From the NCBI GenBank assembly GCA_039180675.1, contig JBCDDC010000014.1, positions 1 to 64,000 of the forward strand: 64,000 nucleotides of DNA, read 5' to 3'. The stretch comes from Thermohalobaculum sp039180675 (lineage in GTDB: Bacteria; Pseudomonadota; Alphaproteobacteria; Rhodobacterales; Rhodobacteraceae). The position numbers and the translations under genes are program-made. The notes under the pieces were generated by a model. The model was given only the letters and a program-made list of their open reading frames with translations. It was not told the origin of the DNA and ran no database searches. How positions within the stretch are numbered: position 1 is the first letter of the stretch; the number at the start of each line of letters is the position of its first letter. Positions 16,997 through 26,300 of the stretch are shown here, one piece after another.

Positions 16997-17698
16997 TCAG
17001 TGATGCTGGTCGGAGAACGGCTTTTGCGGCCGCGGATAGATCGGCAGATGCGGGATCAGCACATTCTCGGGCTGTTCGATCACGTACATGAAGGCCTTTG
17101 CGATATCGTCGGGCCGCAGGGCGTGCGGTTTCGGGCTGTCGAAGAAGGGTGTGTCGGTCATGCCCGGGTGAAGGGCAGTCACGCGCCCGCCCGAGTCGCC
17201 CAGCTCGGCTCCCAGATTGTCGGCATAGCCGCGGATGAACCACTTGGTCGCCGAATAGACCGAGCCCCAGACCGTGCGTTGCGAGGCGAGTGAACCCACC
17301 AGCACGAGATGGCCTTTCGACGCCTTCAGATACGGCATGCAGTATTTCGCCGTGTAGGTGACGCCCAGGCAGTTCACCTCAATCATCTGACGGAAGCTGT
17401 CCGGGTCGCCCGCCTCGGTCCCGCGTGCGGAGGCGCCGAGCCCGGCATTGGCGAGGGCTACATCGATCCGCCCGAAATGGGTGATGGTGGCCGCAACCAT
17501 CTGCTCCTGCTGCTCGGCATCCGTGACATCGCAGGTGAGTGCGATGGCGTTCTCGCCGCCCAGCTCGTCGACCAGCGAGGTGAGCTTGTCCGTCCGGCGC
17601 GCGGCGAGGGCGACCTTGTGCCCTGCGGCGACCGCGTAGCGGGCGCAGATCTCGCCAATCCCGGAGGATGCACCAGTGATGAGAATGATCTTCGACAT
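16997..17698 (-). CDS. Short-chain dehydrogenase/reductase
   Basis: 233 aa classical SDR. Cofactor motif TGASSGIG at residues 8-15, NAG at 84-86, catalytic S136, Y148 and K152 (YSATK). Arg residues after strand 2 (AARR) suggest NADP(H). Convergent with uspA. The substrate cannot be told from sequence. Confidence 0.88.
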   Translation of the reverse strand: MSKIILITGASSGIGEICARYAVAAGHKVALAARRTDKLTSLVDELGGENAIALTCDVTDAEQQEQMVAATITHFGRIDVALANAGLGASARGTEAGDPDSFRQMIEVNCLGVTYTAKYCMPYLKASKGHLVLVGSLASQRTVWGSVYSATKWFIRGYADNLGAELGDSGGRVTALHPGMTDTPFFDSPKPHALRPDDIAKAFMYVIEQPENVLIPHLPIYPRPQKPFSDQHH

Positions 17699-17850
17699 TT
17701 TGCTTGGTCCTCGAGAGTGAATTCCGCTGCGGCCGCGGGAGGTAGGGCGGCCTCTCGCATACCGTCGCCGCCCGCCTCTCTGTCAACCGGGTTCGCCCGA
17801 GATTGCGGAGAAAGTGAACGGTTCGGGTGGTTTGTCTGCGGGTGGCCGTT

Positions 17851-18324
17851 TCACTCTTTGGGTAGGATCTCGATCCCGCTCGGCCCCGCGCCGTGATCGA
17901 GGATCGAGAACGCCCCGTCCTTCGCCACGATGAAATGCGGGGAGCCCGCGGGCGTGACAAAGAAGGTCCCGGCCGGGTAGGGCCGCAGCGCCTCCATATC
18001 GAGGACGGTTCCGGTGCCCACATAGGCGGTGCCGCTGGTCACCCAGGTGGTCAGAGTATTGGGATGGGTGTGGGGCGGGATCACCGCGCCGGCCGCGACC
18101 CTCGCGTGGGTCGCATATAGGCCGGGGGCTGCCCGGTCCCCGAAGACAATCGCCGTCTCGACCCCGGGGAAGAGGGGGCTTGTCCGGTATTCAGCGGCTT
18201 CGAGGTCGATTGCAGCGGTCTCGCTGTGCGGATCGGTTGCGAAAGTGACGACACCGAGCATGAGGACGATGGCGGCGATCCGGCGTGGTCTGGTGATCGG
18301 GTTGAGCGGTGCGGAGAGCCTCAT
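17851..18324 (-). CDS. Secreted cupin-domain protein
   Basis: 157 aa with a hydrophobic N-terminal segment (IAAIVLMLGVVTFA) acting as signal peptide or anchor. Cupin motif 1 is AAGAVIPPHTHPNT, motif 2 SPHFIV. It shares length, order of motifs and phrases such as GLYA, PHTHP, YPAGT and GAGPSG with the gene upstream, so the two are tandem paralogues. The start overlaps the upstream stop as ATGA. Confidence 0.8.
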   Translation of the reverse strand: MRLSAPLNPITRPRRIAAIVLMLGVVTFATDPHSETAAIDLEAAEYRTSPLFPGVETAIVFGDRAAPGLYATHARVAAGAVIPPHTHPNTLTTWVTSGTAYVGTGTVLDMEALRPYPAGTFFVTPAGSPHFIVAKDGAFSILDHGAGPSGIEILPKE

Positions 18325-18770
18325 TGTGCATCTCCTTCGGCGAAGGCGAAACCGCTGGGGCCTGCGCCGATTTCGAGGACGCGCACATCGCCGTCTTGCG
18401 CTGCCATGTAATGTGGCGTGCCGCCCGGCGTGATCGCTGCGGTCCCGGCGGGGTAGGCGATCAGGCGTGCAGGGTCGGCCGTCGTCCCTTCGCCCAGATA
18501 CATCGTGCCGGAGATCACGATGGTCAGCCGCGTGTCCGGGTGGGTGTGCGGGGGGAAGGTGCTGCCGGCCGCCATCTCCCCCTCGGCCGCGTAGAGCCCG
18601 GCCCGGTCGAAGGCGCCGATCAGGAACCCGTTCGACACGCCGGGAAAGGCGGGCAGGGGCTGGAGGGCCGTCGTGCCCGGCTCGATCTTGGTGATGCGCC
18701 AGGCGGGTTCATCGGCGAGGGCCGCCCCGGCAGCGAGGGTGATGCTGAGAAGAATGGCGTTTCGGATCAT
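18321..18770 (-). CDS. Secreted cupin-domain protein, paralogue of the next gene
   Basis: 149 aa from ATG 18770 (MIRNAILLSITLAAGAALAD, a clean signal peptide; AGAGGA eight bases upstream). An ATG 24 bases earlier is in frame but would bury the signal. Cupin motif AAGSTFPPHTHPDT. The gene is divergent from a TetR regulator and shares a 100-bp promoter region holding a TetR-like operator, so it is the likely target of that regulator. Confidence 0.82.
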   Translation of the reverse strand: MIRNAILLSITLAAGAALADEPAWRITKIEPGTTALQPLPAFPGVSNGFLIGAFDRAGLYAAEGEMAAGSTFPPHTHPDTRLTIVISGTMYLGEGTTADPARLIAYPAGTAAITPGGTPHYMAAQDGDVRVLEIGAGPSGFAFAEGDAQ

Positions 18771-18822
18771 GGGGTCGGTCCTCTGTTGTGGCATCGGTTG
18801 ACGGGTGGTGCGCGCCTATATA

Positions 18823-18859
18823 CAGACTGACTGGTCTGGAAACAATTATTTTCAGACTG
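18823..18859. promoter_or_regulatory. Probable TetR operator between cupin and tetR genes
   Basis: CAGACTGACTGGTCTG (18823-18838) is an inverted repeat with CAGAC/GTCTG arms. The half CAGACTG recurs at 18853-18859. The sequence resembles AGACTGACTGGTCT operators known upstream of many TetR-family genes with a similar HTH. Confidence 0.6.
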
Positions 18860-18883
18860 TATAGTTCGAAAAAGGTGCATCGC

Positions 18884-19486
18884 ATGAAACGGAGCAGAGG
18901 TCGGCCGCGTGGATTTGATCCCTACAAGGCCCTCGATGCGGCGCTCGAGACGTTCTGGCGCCAGGGCTACCGCAACACATCGCTCGACGATCTGGTCGCG
19001 GCGATGGGGGCCTCGCGGGCCAGCATCTATGAGATGTTTGGCGACAAGCGCGCGCTCTTCATCAAATGCGTGGATGTCTATGGCGAGCGCTTCTCGGACC
19101 GGGTGGCGGAGGTGATGGAGACGGAGCCTGATGGCCGGAAGGCGCTCTGCAAGCTGATGACCGCGTCGGCCGAGCGGCTCGCCTCGTCGGATGCGCCAGC
19201 AGGATGCCTCAGATGCAACTCGACGATGGAGCTGATGGGCTCGGACGCGGCGCTTGATGCGGCGCTGGCGCAGGCGAACGCGCGCTACCACGCCGTGATC
19301 GAGTCGCTGGTCCGACGCTCGGTGGCGGAGGGGGATCTCGCGCCGGAGGAGGCCGAGACGCTGCCCGCCTTCATCGTGGCGGCCGTCAATGGCATGGCCA
19401 CATCGGCGCGGGCAGGCGCGGATCTGCCGCGGCTCATGCATATCGTCGAGCGCACAGTCGCAAGCTGGCCGGAGCCGGGCCGCTAA
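18884..19486 (+). CDS. TetR/AcrR-family transcriptional regulator
   Basis: 200 aa. N-terminal HTH: NTSLDDLVAAMGASRASIYEMFGDKRALF (about residues 28-56), preceded by RGRPRGFD as in the AcrR/YcdC-like group; C-terminal ligand domain with an AGCLRCNS segment typical of the TetR_C group. Start ATG 18884; the upstream in-frame extension crosses the operator. Probably autoregulated and controlling the divergent cupin pair. Confidence 0.9.
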   Translation: MKRSRGRPRGFDPYKALDAALETFWRQGYRNTSLDDLVAAMGASRASIYEMFGDKRALFIKCVDVYGERFSDRVAEVMETEPDGRKALCKLMTASAERLASSDAPAGCLRCNSTMELMGSDAALDAALAQANARYHAVIESLVRRSVAEGDLAPEEAETLPAFIVAAVNGMATSARAGADLPRLMHIVERTVASWPEPGR

Positions 19487-19618
19487 TATGCCTTCGACGC
19501 GCGGTGGTGTAGGGGGAGAGCAGATCTGACCTCGCCCCAACCGCGACAACCTATGCGGTCGTATTGCCGACTCGGATTCGTATAAGTATATTGAGAACAA
19601 ATAAGGAACATACGAGCT

Positions 19619-20554
19619 GTGCGGATGCGGGCTTTCATCTCTTATTCTCACCACGATGCGGCAGCGCTCGACCGCCTGCATGTGCACCTCGCGAACCTTC
19701 AGCGGGAAGGTCGGATCGCGGCCTGGTATGACCGCGAGATCCTGGCGGGCGATGTGCTGGATGAGGAGATCAGTGCGGAATTGGAGGCGGCGGATCTGGT
19801 TCTGCTGTTGATCAGCCCGGATTTCATCGCTTCGGACTATTGCGTCGAGCGCGAAATGCGGCGCGCGCTGGACCGTCATGATGCAGGCGAGACATGGGTT
19901 GTGCCGATCATCGTCGAACCCTGCGACTGGGCGGCGATGCCGCAGCTGCGCCGATTGAAGGCAGTGCCGAGGGACGGCAGGCCGATCTCGGACTGGGCGA
20001 ATGCGAACAAGGCCTATCTCGACGTGGTGCAAGAGCTTCGCCGGATAATCGATGCAGGGGCAGGTGGGAGGCGCCGGGCCGGGTTGGCGACCCGTCGGCA
20101 GGGCAGCCCCCGCTACCGGATCGAGCGGGAGTTCGATGAAATCGATCGGGGCGAGTATCGCGACGCCGCCTTTGCCGCGATCAAGGACCATTTCCGGCGG
20201 TCCATCGGCGAGATCGACGCGATGGACGGCCTGCGCGGCCGTTTCGTGGATCGGGGCGCAGGCGCGTTCGGCGGCACCCTGGTGAACCGCGCACGCCGGG
20301 GCGGCGCGGCTTCGATCTCGGTCCGTTGCCGGGATGCTGGGGTCGCGCTGGCCGATATCTCGTTCACCTTTGGCGAGGACAACGCCGACGCTGCTGCGAA
20401 TGGCGGGTTCAACGTAGCCTCAGACGCCTATGAGCAGTTCCTGGTCGCGTCATTGGCGTTGCCCGAAGACGGGTCTGACCGGTTGAGCCCCGAACAGGCG
20501 GCGGAGGTTCTGTGGGGTCAGTTCATCGAGCAGGCCGGGATCACCCGAGCCTGA
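19619..20554 (+). CDS. TIR-domain protein with unassigned C-terminal domain
   Basis: 311 aa. Residues 1-145 are a bacterial TIR domain: AFISYSHHD, AWYDREILAGD, LLLISPDFIASDYC, then E79 in the VEREM segment, the position of the catalytic glutamate in TIR NAD-hydrolases, and EPCDW. Residues 160-311 form a second domain (about GRFVDRGAGAFGGTLVN...VRCRDAG...FTFGED) I cannot assign. The start is GTG 19619 or ATG 19625, after AAGGAA. It stands alone next to AT-rich DNA. A role in immunity or NAD metabolism is possible but unproven. Confidence 0.85.
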   Translation: MRMRAFISYSHHDAAALDRLHVHLANLQREGRIAAWYDREILAGDVLDEEISAELEAADLVLLLISPDFIASDYCVEREMRRALDRHDAGETWVVPIIVEPCDWAAMPQLRRLKAVPRDGRPISDWANANKAYLDVVQELRRIIDAGAGGRRRAGLATRRQGSPRYRIEREFDEIDRGEYRDAAFAAIKDHFRRSIGEIDAMDGLRGRFVDRGAGAFGGTLVNRARRGGAASISVRCRDAGVALADISFTFGEDNADAAANGGFNVASDAYEQFLVASLALPEDGSDRLSPEQAAEVLWGQFIEQAGITRA

Positions 20555-20589
20555 GCGGGCCTCTCGTGACGACAGAACTGCCTGCCGCT

Positions 20590-21045
20590 CTACTGGACGG
20601 GGAGTGAGCGCGCGAAGGTGCTGTAGAGTTTCGAGATCCGGTCGAGCAGCCTGTCCCGATCACTTCCCTTTATCTCGCCCGCCTGGCGGAGCCTGATCGC
20701 GCCGTTGCGCAGCGCGATCCTGCACTCGAGCAGTCTCGCGCTGCTGGGCATCGTTCCGCCCGGGTCATCGGCAAGCATGGCGAGGAGGGCGATCTCGCCC
20801 TTCGACAGGGCTCCTCCCGACCCGGCGGCCCCGGCGCCGGTTGCCGCGACCTCCTCAAACAGGTCCATCAGCGGCCCGATGGCCGGGTAGATCCGATCCC
20901 GCTTGAAGAGCCGGGCGAGGCTGTGTTCGACCACCGGGCGGGTGGGGCCGAGGAATGTCCAGTCGCGGAACATCGAGACGATGAGCTGCTCGTCCTCGGT
21001 CAGGTCCGAGAAGCCGATGGTCATGGGTTCGCTGGTGGTGCGCAT
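20590..21045 (-). CDS. Hypothetical protein
   Basis: 151 aa from ATG 21045, which is preceded by GGAGGAG; the longer open frame upstream is rejected. N-terminus MRTTSEPMTIGFSDLTEDEQLIVSMF is acidic, the centre is helical and the C-terminus (RLRQAGEIKGSDRDRLL) is basic. No known domain recognised. It is convergent with the TIR gene. Confidence 0.65.
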   Translation of the reverse strand: MRTTSEPMTIGFSDLTEDEQLIVSMFRDWTFLGPTRPVVEHSLARLFKRDRIYPAIGPLMDLFEEVAATGAGAAGSGGALSKGEIALLAMLADDPGGTMPSSARLLECRIALRNGAIRLRQAGEIKGSDRDRLLDRISKLYSTFARSLPVQ

Positions 21046-21314
21046 GTCTCCTCCTCCGTGCGAATGAATGCTCGGTGGCGGTTGCGACCTGTCTTTGGCG
21101 TGCCCCCGATTTGATCGGATTGCAAGCGAGAGTTGATGACGCAACGTCGCGGGGCCGATTGACCCCCGAACCGGGCAAGAGTAGCTTTCGGGCTGCCAGG
21201 ATGGCCTCGCGAAGGCCATACCGCGCTCCGGCAGGGAACCCCCCGACCTGCAAGACTTCAAGCAACGAAGATGAAATCCGGCATGCCTTTCGGGCGTGCC
21301 CGAGAGGAGTTGGC

Positions 21315-22709
21315 ATGTCCCATCACAAGACAGATTTCAAACCCGACACGCTGGTCCGGCAACTCGGCCGGTTCGTGGCCCAGACCGATCACAAGACCAT
21401 GAGCGACGTGGCGCGAGACGAGCTGAAGAAGCGCATTCTCGACACGGTCGGCGTCGCCATCGGCGCGCTGGATGGTGAACCGATCAAGATGATCCGGGAA
21501 CACCAGGAAGATTTCGGCGGAAAGCCGCTCTGCACCTTTATCGGCGGCGGCAAATCGGCCCCGGACCGGGTGGCGTTCTACAACGGTGCGCTCAGCCGGT
21601 ATTTGGATTTAATGGACAGTTATCTGGCCAAAGGCGAGACCTGCCACCAGTCGGACAATTTCGGCGCGGTGCTCGCCGGTGCTGAATATGCCCATGCCTC
21701 GGGCGATCAGCTGCTGACCGCGATGGCAGCGGCCTATCAGGTGCAGGGGCGTCTCTGCGATGAGGCGCCGGTGCGCCATAAGGGCTTCGATCACACGGTT
21801 CAGGGCGCCTATGCCTCGGCCGCCGGTGTCGCGCGGGCGCTGGGCCTGGATGAGGAGAAGACCGCCATGGCGATCGCCATCTCCGGCACCTGCAACAACG
21901 CGCTGCGCTGCACGCGGACCGGCTCGCTCTCTCACTGGAAAGGCCTCGCCTACCCCCAGGCCGGGTTTGTCGGCTGCCACGCGGCGTTCCTCGCCATGCG
22001 CGGGATCACCGGACCGGAAGAGGTGTTCGAGGGCAACAAGGGCTTCAAGGAGGCGATCGCGGGGGATTTCTCCATCGACTGGGCAAAGGAAGACCTCGAG
22101 AACGTCCGCAAATCGATCATCAAGAAGTACAATGCCGAGATCCACTCCCAATCCTCGATCGAGGGGGCGCTGGAACTGCAGGCGGAGAAGGGCTTCACCT
22201 GGGACCAGATCGAGCATATCGGCATCGATATCTTCGACGTGGCGTTCCACATCATCGGCGGCGGCGAGGAGGGCGACAAGACCGTCATCCGCACCAAGGA
22301 GGAGGCCGATCACAGCCTGCAATACATGGTGGGCGTGGCGCTGATCGACGGCAATGTCCTGCCTGCGCAGTATGAGGGCGACCGGGTCACGCGCGACGAT
22401 ATCCAGTCGCTCTTGCAGCGCTTCACCGTCCGGCCAAAGCAGGAATACACCGACCGTTTCCCGGCCGAGGTCTGCACCGACCTCACCATTACCCTGAAAG
22501 ACGGCACCGTCCACACGATCACAAAGACCGATTACGAAGGCTTCCACTCCCGCCCGATGTCCTGGGCGACGGTCGAGGCAAAGTTCACCGACCTTGCGGA
22601 GCCGTTGACGTCAGAGCGGACGCGCAAGGCGATCACCGACGCGGTCAAGAACCTCGAACAGATGTCGGCCCGCGACTTCGCCGCCATCCTTGGCGATCTG
22701 AACGTCTGA
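21315..22709 (+). CDS. MmgE/PrpD-family protein
   Basis: 464 aa, the usual length of the MmgE/PrpD family, which includes 2-methylcitrate dehydratase PrpD and cis-aconitate decarboxylase. Visible family stretches: RILDTVGVAIGALDG, LSRYLDLMDSYLAKGETCHQSDNFGAVLA (the D/H-rich active-site region), HKGFDHTVQGAYASAAGVARALGLD and HSQSSIEGALEL. Start ATG 21315 after GAGAGGAG. No prpB/prpC is nearby; instead a ComA-like gene follows 116 bases downstream, so substrate is uncertain. Confidence 0.88.
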   Translation: MSHHKTDFKPDTLVRQLGRFVAQTDHKTMSDVARDELKKRILDTVGVAIGALDGEPIKMIREHQEDFGGKPLCTFIGGGKSAPDRVAFYNGALSRYLDLMDSYLAKGETCHQSDNFGAVLAGAEYAHASGDQLLTAMAAAYQVQGRLCDEAPVRHKGFDHTVQGAYASAAGVARALGLDEEKTAMAIAISGTCNNALRCTRTGSLSHWKGLAYPQAGFVGCHAAFLAMRGITGPEEVFEGNKGFKEAIAGDFSIDWAKEDLENVRKSIIKKYNAEIHSQSSIEGALELQAEKGFTWDQIEHIGIDIFDVAFHIIGGGEEGDKTVIRTKEEADHSLQYMVGVALIDGNVLPAQYEGDRVTRDDIQSLLQRFTVRPKQEYTDRFPAEVCTDLTITLKDGTVHTITKTDYEGFHSRPMSWATVEAKFTDLAEPLTSERTRKAITDAVKNLEQMSARDFAAILGDLNV

Positions 22710-22825
22710 CCCCGGTCGGGGCGCCGAGCCTTCCGCACCTCCCGCTCCGCCAACCGGCGGGGCAGCGGCCCTCTGCGCCCTGACTCCCGAAACCGACACA
22801 CCAAGCACCACGAAAGGAGCCGGAG

Positions 22826-23674
22826 ATGGCCACTAAGAAGAAACCGTCGAAGACCTGGGCCGAGCGGTCCTTCCCCTACATCCCGATGAACGAGCGCGAT
22901 CACAAGCCGCGCGACAAGTCGATCACCGAGATCCGGGGGCCGTATTACGCGATGACCCCGCCGACCTACACGAAGGAGCTGCTCGACGGCATGGGCGAGC
23001 ATGTGGATGGGTACAAATACGCCGGCGGCTCCTTCAGCCTGATGCCCGCGGAGTTCGTCAAGAAGCTCAACCGGGTGTGCCACGACCACGGCGTCTATGT
23101 CTCCACCGGGGGCTGGATCGAGAACGTGCTCGCTCGCGCGCCAACCCAGATCGATGCTTATATCGAGGAGTGCAAGCGGCTCGACTTCGACATGATCGAG
23201 CTCTCAACCGGGTTCATCCAGTTGCCGGTGCCCGATCTGATCACCCTGATCCAGAAGGTGAAGAAGGCGGGGCTGAAGCCCAAGCCAGAGATCGGCATCC
23301 AGTTCGGCGCGGGCGGCGACACCAGCCAGGCGGAGCTTGAGGCCGAGGGCACCCGCGACCCGCAGATCCTGATCGACACGGCGAATGAGTGCCTAAACGC
23401 CGGGGCGACGATCATCATGATCGAAAGCGAAGGCATCACCGAGAACGCCGATCCCTGGCGCACCGATGTGGCCGCCAAGATCATGAAGGAAGTCGGCATG
23501 GAGAACGTGATGTTCGAAGCCGCCGACCCGGAAGTCTTCTCCTGGTACATCAAGAATTATGGGATCGACGTGAACATGTTCATCGACCACAGCCAGATCG
23601 TGCAGCTCGAATGCCTCCGCCGCGGGATCTGGGGGACGAAGAGCACCTTTGGGCGGATCACGACGCACCGCTGA
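22826..23674 (+). CDS. Phosphosulfolactate synthase (ComA)-like protein
   Basis: 282 aa TIM-barrel protein. ComA adds sulfite to phosphoenolpyruvate in coenzyme M biosynthesis of methanogens; bacterial relatives usually serve other, largely unknown roles. Family phrases: YAGGSFSLMP, VYVSTGGWIENVL, IELSTGFIQLP, AGATIIMIESEGITEN and a C-terminal LECLRRGIWGTKSTFGRI. A GAAAGGAG ribosome site precedes the ATG. It probably forms an operon with the MmgE/PrpD gene. Confidence 0.85.
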   Translation: MATKKKPSKTWAERSFPYIPMNERDHKPRDKSITEIRGPYYAMTPPTYTKELLDGMGEHVDGYKYAGGSFSLMPAEFVKKLNRVCHDHGVYVSTGGWIENVLARAPTQIDAYIEECKRLDFDMIELSTGFIQLPVPDLITLIQKVKKAGLKPKPEIGIQFGAGGDTSQAELEAEGTRDPQILIDTANECLNAGATIIMIESEGITENADPWRTDVAAKIMKEVGMENVMFEAADPEVFSWYIKNYGIDVNMFIDHSQIVQLECLRRGIWGTKSTFGRITTHR

Positions 23675-23729
23675 AGGCGCTTTCGGCGCCGGGGTGACCG
23701 GCGCCGATCCATTCGTGACGGTCAGGTGC

Positions 23730-24686
23730 CTAGCTGGGGATGTCTGCCAGCAGGAACCCGGCGGTGCAGGCGATCACCTGGTCGAGCAACGCCGGTTCGC
23801 GCAAGGCGCCGAGGTCATGGCCGGCATTGAGGTCGAGGATCGTTGTCTCGCCCGCGCGGCCCGACGCGATCTGTGCCGCGAGCGCTGCGCCGTCGATCAC
23901 CAGAGGGTCTCGCTGCCCGGTCACGATCATAACCGGCGCTTCCACCCGCGCGGCATCCGCGATCGGATCTGCCGCAACGATTTCGGCGAAGAAGCCCGGG
24001 CGGAGCCGAGTTTCACTGACGATTGCGCGATCTTCCGTCTGGTCGTGCCGCCGTGCGCCCTCAAGGACTGTCTCGCGCCCGAAGATCTTGCCGTAGGTCG
24101 TCATCGGATCCATCACCGGGTTCCAGAGCGTGAGCCTGTCGAATGCCCCACCCCCGGCTGCGGAGCGGAGCGCGACGAGCCCGCCCTGGCTGTAGCCAAG
24201 AACGCCGAGCGGGATGCTAGGTGCGCTGAACCTATCGCGCAATGCTTGGGACGCACGGGCTGCGTCCCGCGCCTGCCCTGAGAAGCGGGTGTCCGCCCAC
24301 TCTCCGTCGCTCCGGCCCGAGCCGATGAAGTCTATCCGGAGCGTCGCGATGCCCCGTTCGGCGAAGGCGCGGGCGGTTCTGGTGAACATGCCCTCGCCCC
24401 GGGCAACGCGGATCTCGTTGCGCGAGCCGGTGTAGCCGTGGAGGAGGAGCGCCAGGGCGCGGGGCGGCGCCTCGGACGGCTTCGCGAGCGTTCCAAGGAT
24501 GCGCCCGTCCGGCGTTTCGATCGCGATCTCCTGCTCTTCGGCGGCGGAGTGGCGGACAGGTGCAGGATGGCAAGCTTCGAACGGGTCGCTCCGGGCCGGA
24601 CTTGAAGTGAAGAGGAGAGCGATGCTGATGCTGGCTGCGAGGAGAACGGCGTGGCGTGCGATGGTAGAACCCTTCACAGTAATCAC
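23730..24686 (-). CDS. Secreted alpha/beta-hydrolase
   Basis: 318 aa with a signal peptide (about residues 10-33). Hydrolase fold landmarks: LLLHGYTGSRNE (oxyanion strand), DFIGSGRSDG, nucleophile elbow GYSQGG with S167, an acid in VTGQRDPL and a His in LNAGHDLGAL. Such proteins are usually esterases or acylpeptidase-like lipases. Divergent from the GH144-like gene. Confidence 0.85.
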   Translation of the reverse strand: MITVKGSTIARHAVLLAASISIALLFTSSPARSDPFEACHPAPVRHSAAEEQEIAIETPDGRILGTLAKPSEAPPRALALLLHGYTGSRNEIRVARGEGMFTRTARAFAERGIATLRIDFIGSGRSDGEWADTRFSGQARDAARASQALRDRFSAPSIPLGVLGYSQGGLVALRSAAGGGAFDRLTLWNPVMDPMTTYGKIFGRETVLEGARRHDQTEDRAIVSETRLRPGFFAEIVAADPIADAARVEAPVMIVTGQRDPLVIDGAALAAQIASGRAGETTILDLNAGHDLGALREPALLDQVIACTAGFLLADIPS

Positions 24687-24912
24687 GTCGGTGATCCTCC
24701 CGATTGTCTGACGGTTGATATCAGAGATGCGGAGTGCGGGTGAAGGGTGCAGCTCCGTTGCAGGAGGAATTGATCCTGCCGCAAATCCCAGGGGCCATCA
24801 CCGCTCGGAAAAGCGCGCTGATCAACACGGCCTGATGGCATTGTGTGATGTGCGCAATCCGGCCCGGCATGGTAGATCTCTTCCTGCCCTTATCTCCTGC
24901 CAAGAGCTTCCC

Positions 24913-26232
24913 ATGCACCGCATTCTCCCCCTCATATTCCTCGTCCTTTCTTGCATTGCTGCCAAGGCCGATGCGCTCGATGATTTCGCGGCTGAGCGTC
25001 TTCGGGATGCCGTTCTGGTCTACGACCAGGTGCTTCGGCATCCGGAGACCGGCCAGTATCTCGATGCCGTCAATCTGGCGAACCCGGCCAGCGCGAAACT
25101 CTCCTCGACCGCAGCGACTGGGATGGGGCTGATCAGCCTCGCGATCGGCGATGCGACCGGGATCATCCCGGATGCCGAGGCGAAGGCTGAGATCACCTTG
25201 TCGCATCTGCTGGGGATCGACCCGATCAAGGGCTTCCATGCCGAGCGGTCGCGCAACGGCTGGTACCGCCACTGGTTCGACGCGGACACGGGCGTGGCGC
25301 CGGCCTGGAACAAGGACAAGTTCTCGACCATCGACACGGCGATCCTCGGGGCCGGCGCCGCAATCCTGGCGAGCCATCTGCAGGACAAGGCGGAGCGGGA
25401 GGGCGTGCCCCTGTCCCGTGCGGCGCGTCTGGCGCGGGAACTCGTCATGTCGATCGACTGGACCACGGCGATCCGCGACCCGGAGCGCGGGTCGATCCAC
25501 CTGGTGTTCTACGGCTTGCAGGAGCGCCCGACCGAGCGGGTCGCGACCATTCCCTTTGACGAGTACGCACTGCTGCCCTGCATGGCGGCGGGATACGAGG
25601 CTGCGACGGGCCGTGAAGGTCCGGCCACCCAGTCATGGCGCATGCATTTCGACATGGTCCATGAGCTTCCGATGCTCGAGCACGGGGATCTCACCCTGCT
25701 GGGCAAGCCGACCGGACACGTGCCCTCGCACTTCACGCATCAGTTCGCGTTCTATCTGTGTGGTACCTACGCGCGTGATCCGGCGTTCATCGATGAACTG
25801 CGCGAGCTTCGCGAAGCGGATCGCCGCTGGTTCGCCAGTGCGGGTTCGCTGCCGGGTCTCTGGGGATTGGGGGCGGGCTCCGAGATCATCTTCGATGCGA
25901 ATGGAGAGGACGCGCCGTCGCAACGCTACGGGGTTGCGCGGCTCGGCAAGAACCCGAATGTCACAGCATCGCCCGCGATCATGGCAGGCTTCCTGCCGGT
26001 CGATATCGCCGATGGGGAGCAGCGCATCCTGGCGGAGCTGAAGGCGCTCTGGGACAGCGGGACCTGCCGGTACGAGCATCGCGGCCTGGAGTTTCTGTGG
26101 CGCTGCGCCGCCGCCGACCCCTCGCTGCGTGTCGGGCGGTTGGAGGCGATCGATTTCTCTACCTGGATGCTGGGCCTTGCCACCGCCCATCCGAAGATCG
26201 GCCTCGCCTTCTTTCAGCGCCATGCTTTCTAG
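24913..26232 (+). CDS. Secreted GH144-like glucanase (glucoamylase-type fold)
   Basis: 439 aa with a signal peptide (MHRILPLIFLVLSCIAAKA). The stretch SRNGWYRHWFDADTG followed by FSTIDTAILGAGA is typical of the (alpha/alpha)6-barrel family containing GH144 endo-beta-1,2-glucanases and the NdvB-associated glycoamylase domain. It may act in the periplasm on cyclic or linear beta-1,2-glucans. Start ATG 24913, 66 codons inside a longer open frame, chosen for the signal peptide. No ndvB-like gene is present. Confidence 0.7.
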   Translation: MHRILPLIFLVLSCIAAKADALDDFAAERLRDAVLVYDQVLRHPETGQYLDAVNLANPASAKLSSTAATGMGLISLAIGDATGIIPDAEAKAEITLSHLLGIDPIKGFHAERSRNGWYRHWFDADTGVAPAWNKDKFSTIDTAILGAGAAILASHLQDKAEREGVPLSRAARLARELVMSIDWTTAIRDPERGSIHLVFYGLQERPTERVATIPFDEYALLPCMAAGYEAATGREGPATQSWRMHFDMVHELPMLEHGDLTLLGKPTGHVPSHFTHQFAFYLCGTYARDPAFIDELRELREADRRWFASAGSLPGLWGLGAGSEIIFDANGEDAPSQRYGVARLGKNPNVTASPAIMAGFLPVDIADGEQRILAELKALWDSGTCRYEHRGLEFLWRCAAADPSLRVGRLEAIDFSTWMLGLATAHPKIGLAFFQRHAF

Positions 26233-26300
26233 GCGAGGCGGCTGCTCCGGCACTTTGGCTGCGGGAGAGCCTTGCTCAGGCGTGCCACCCTACGCCCAGC

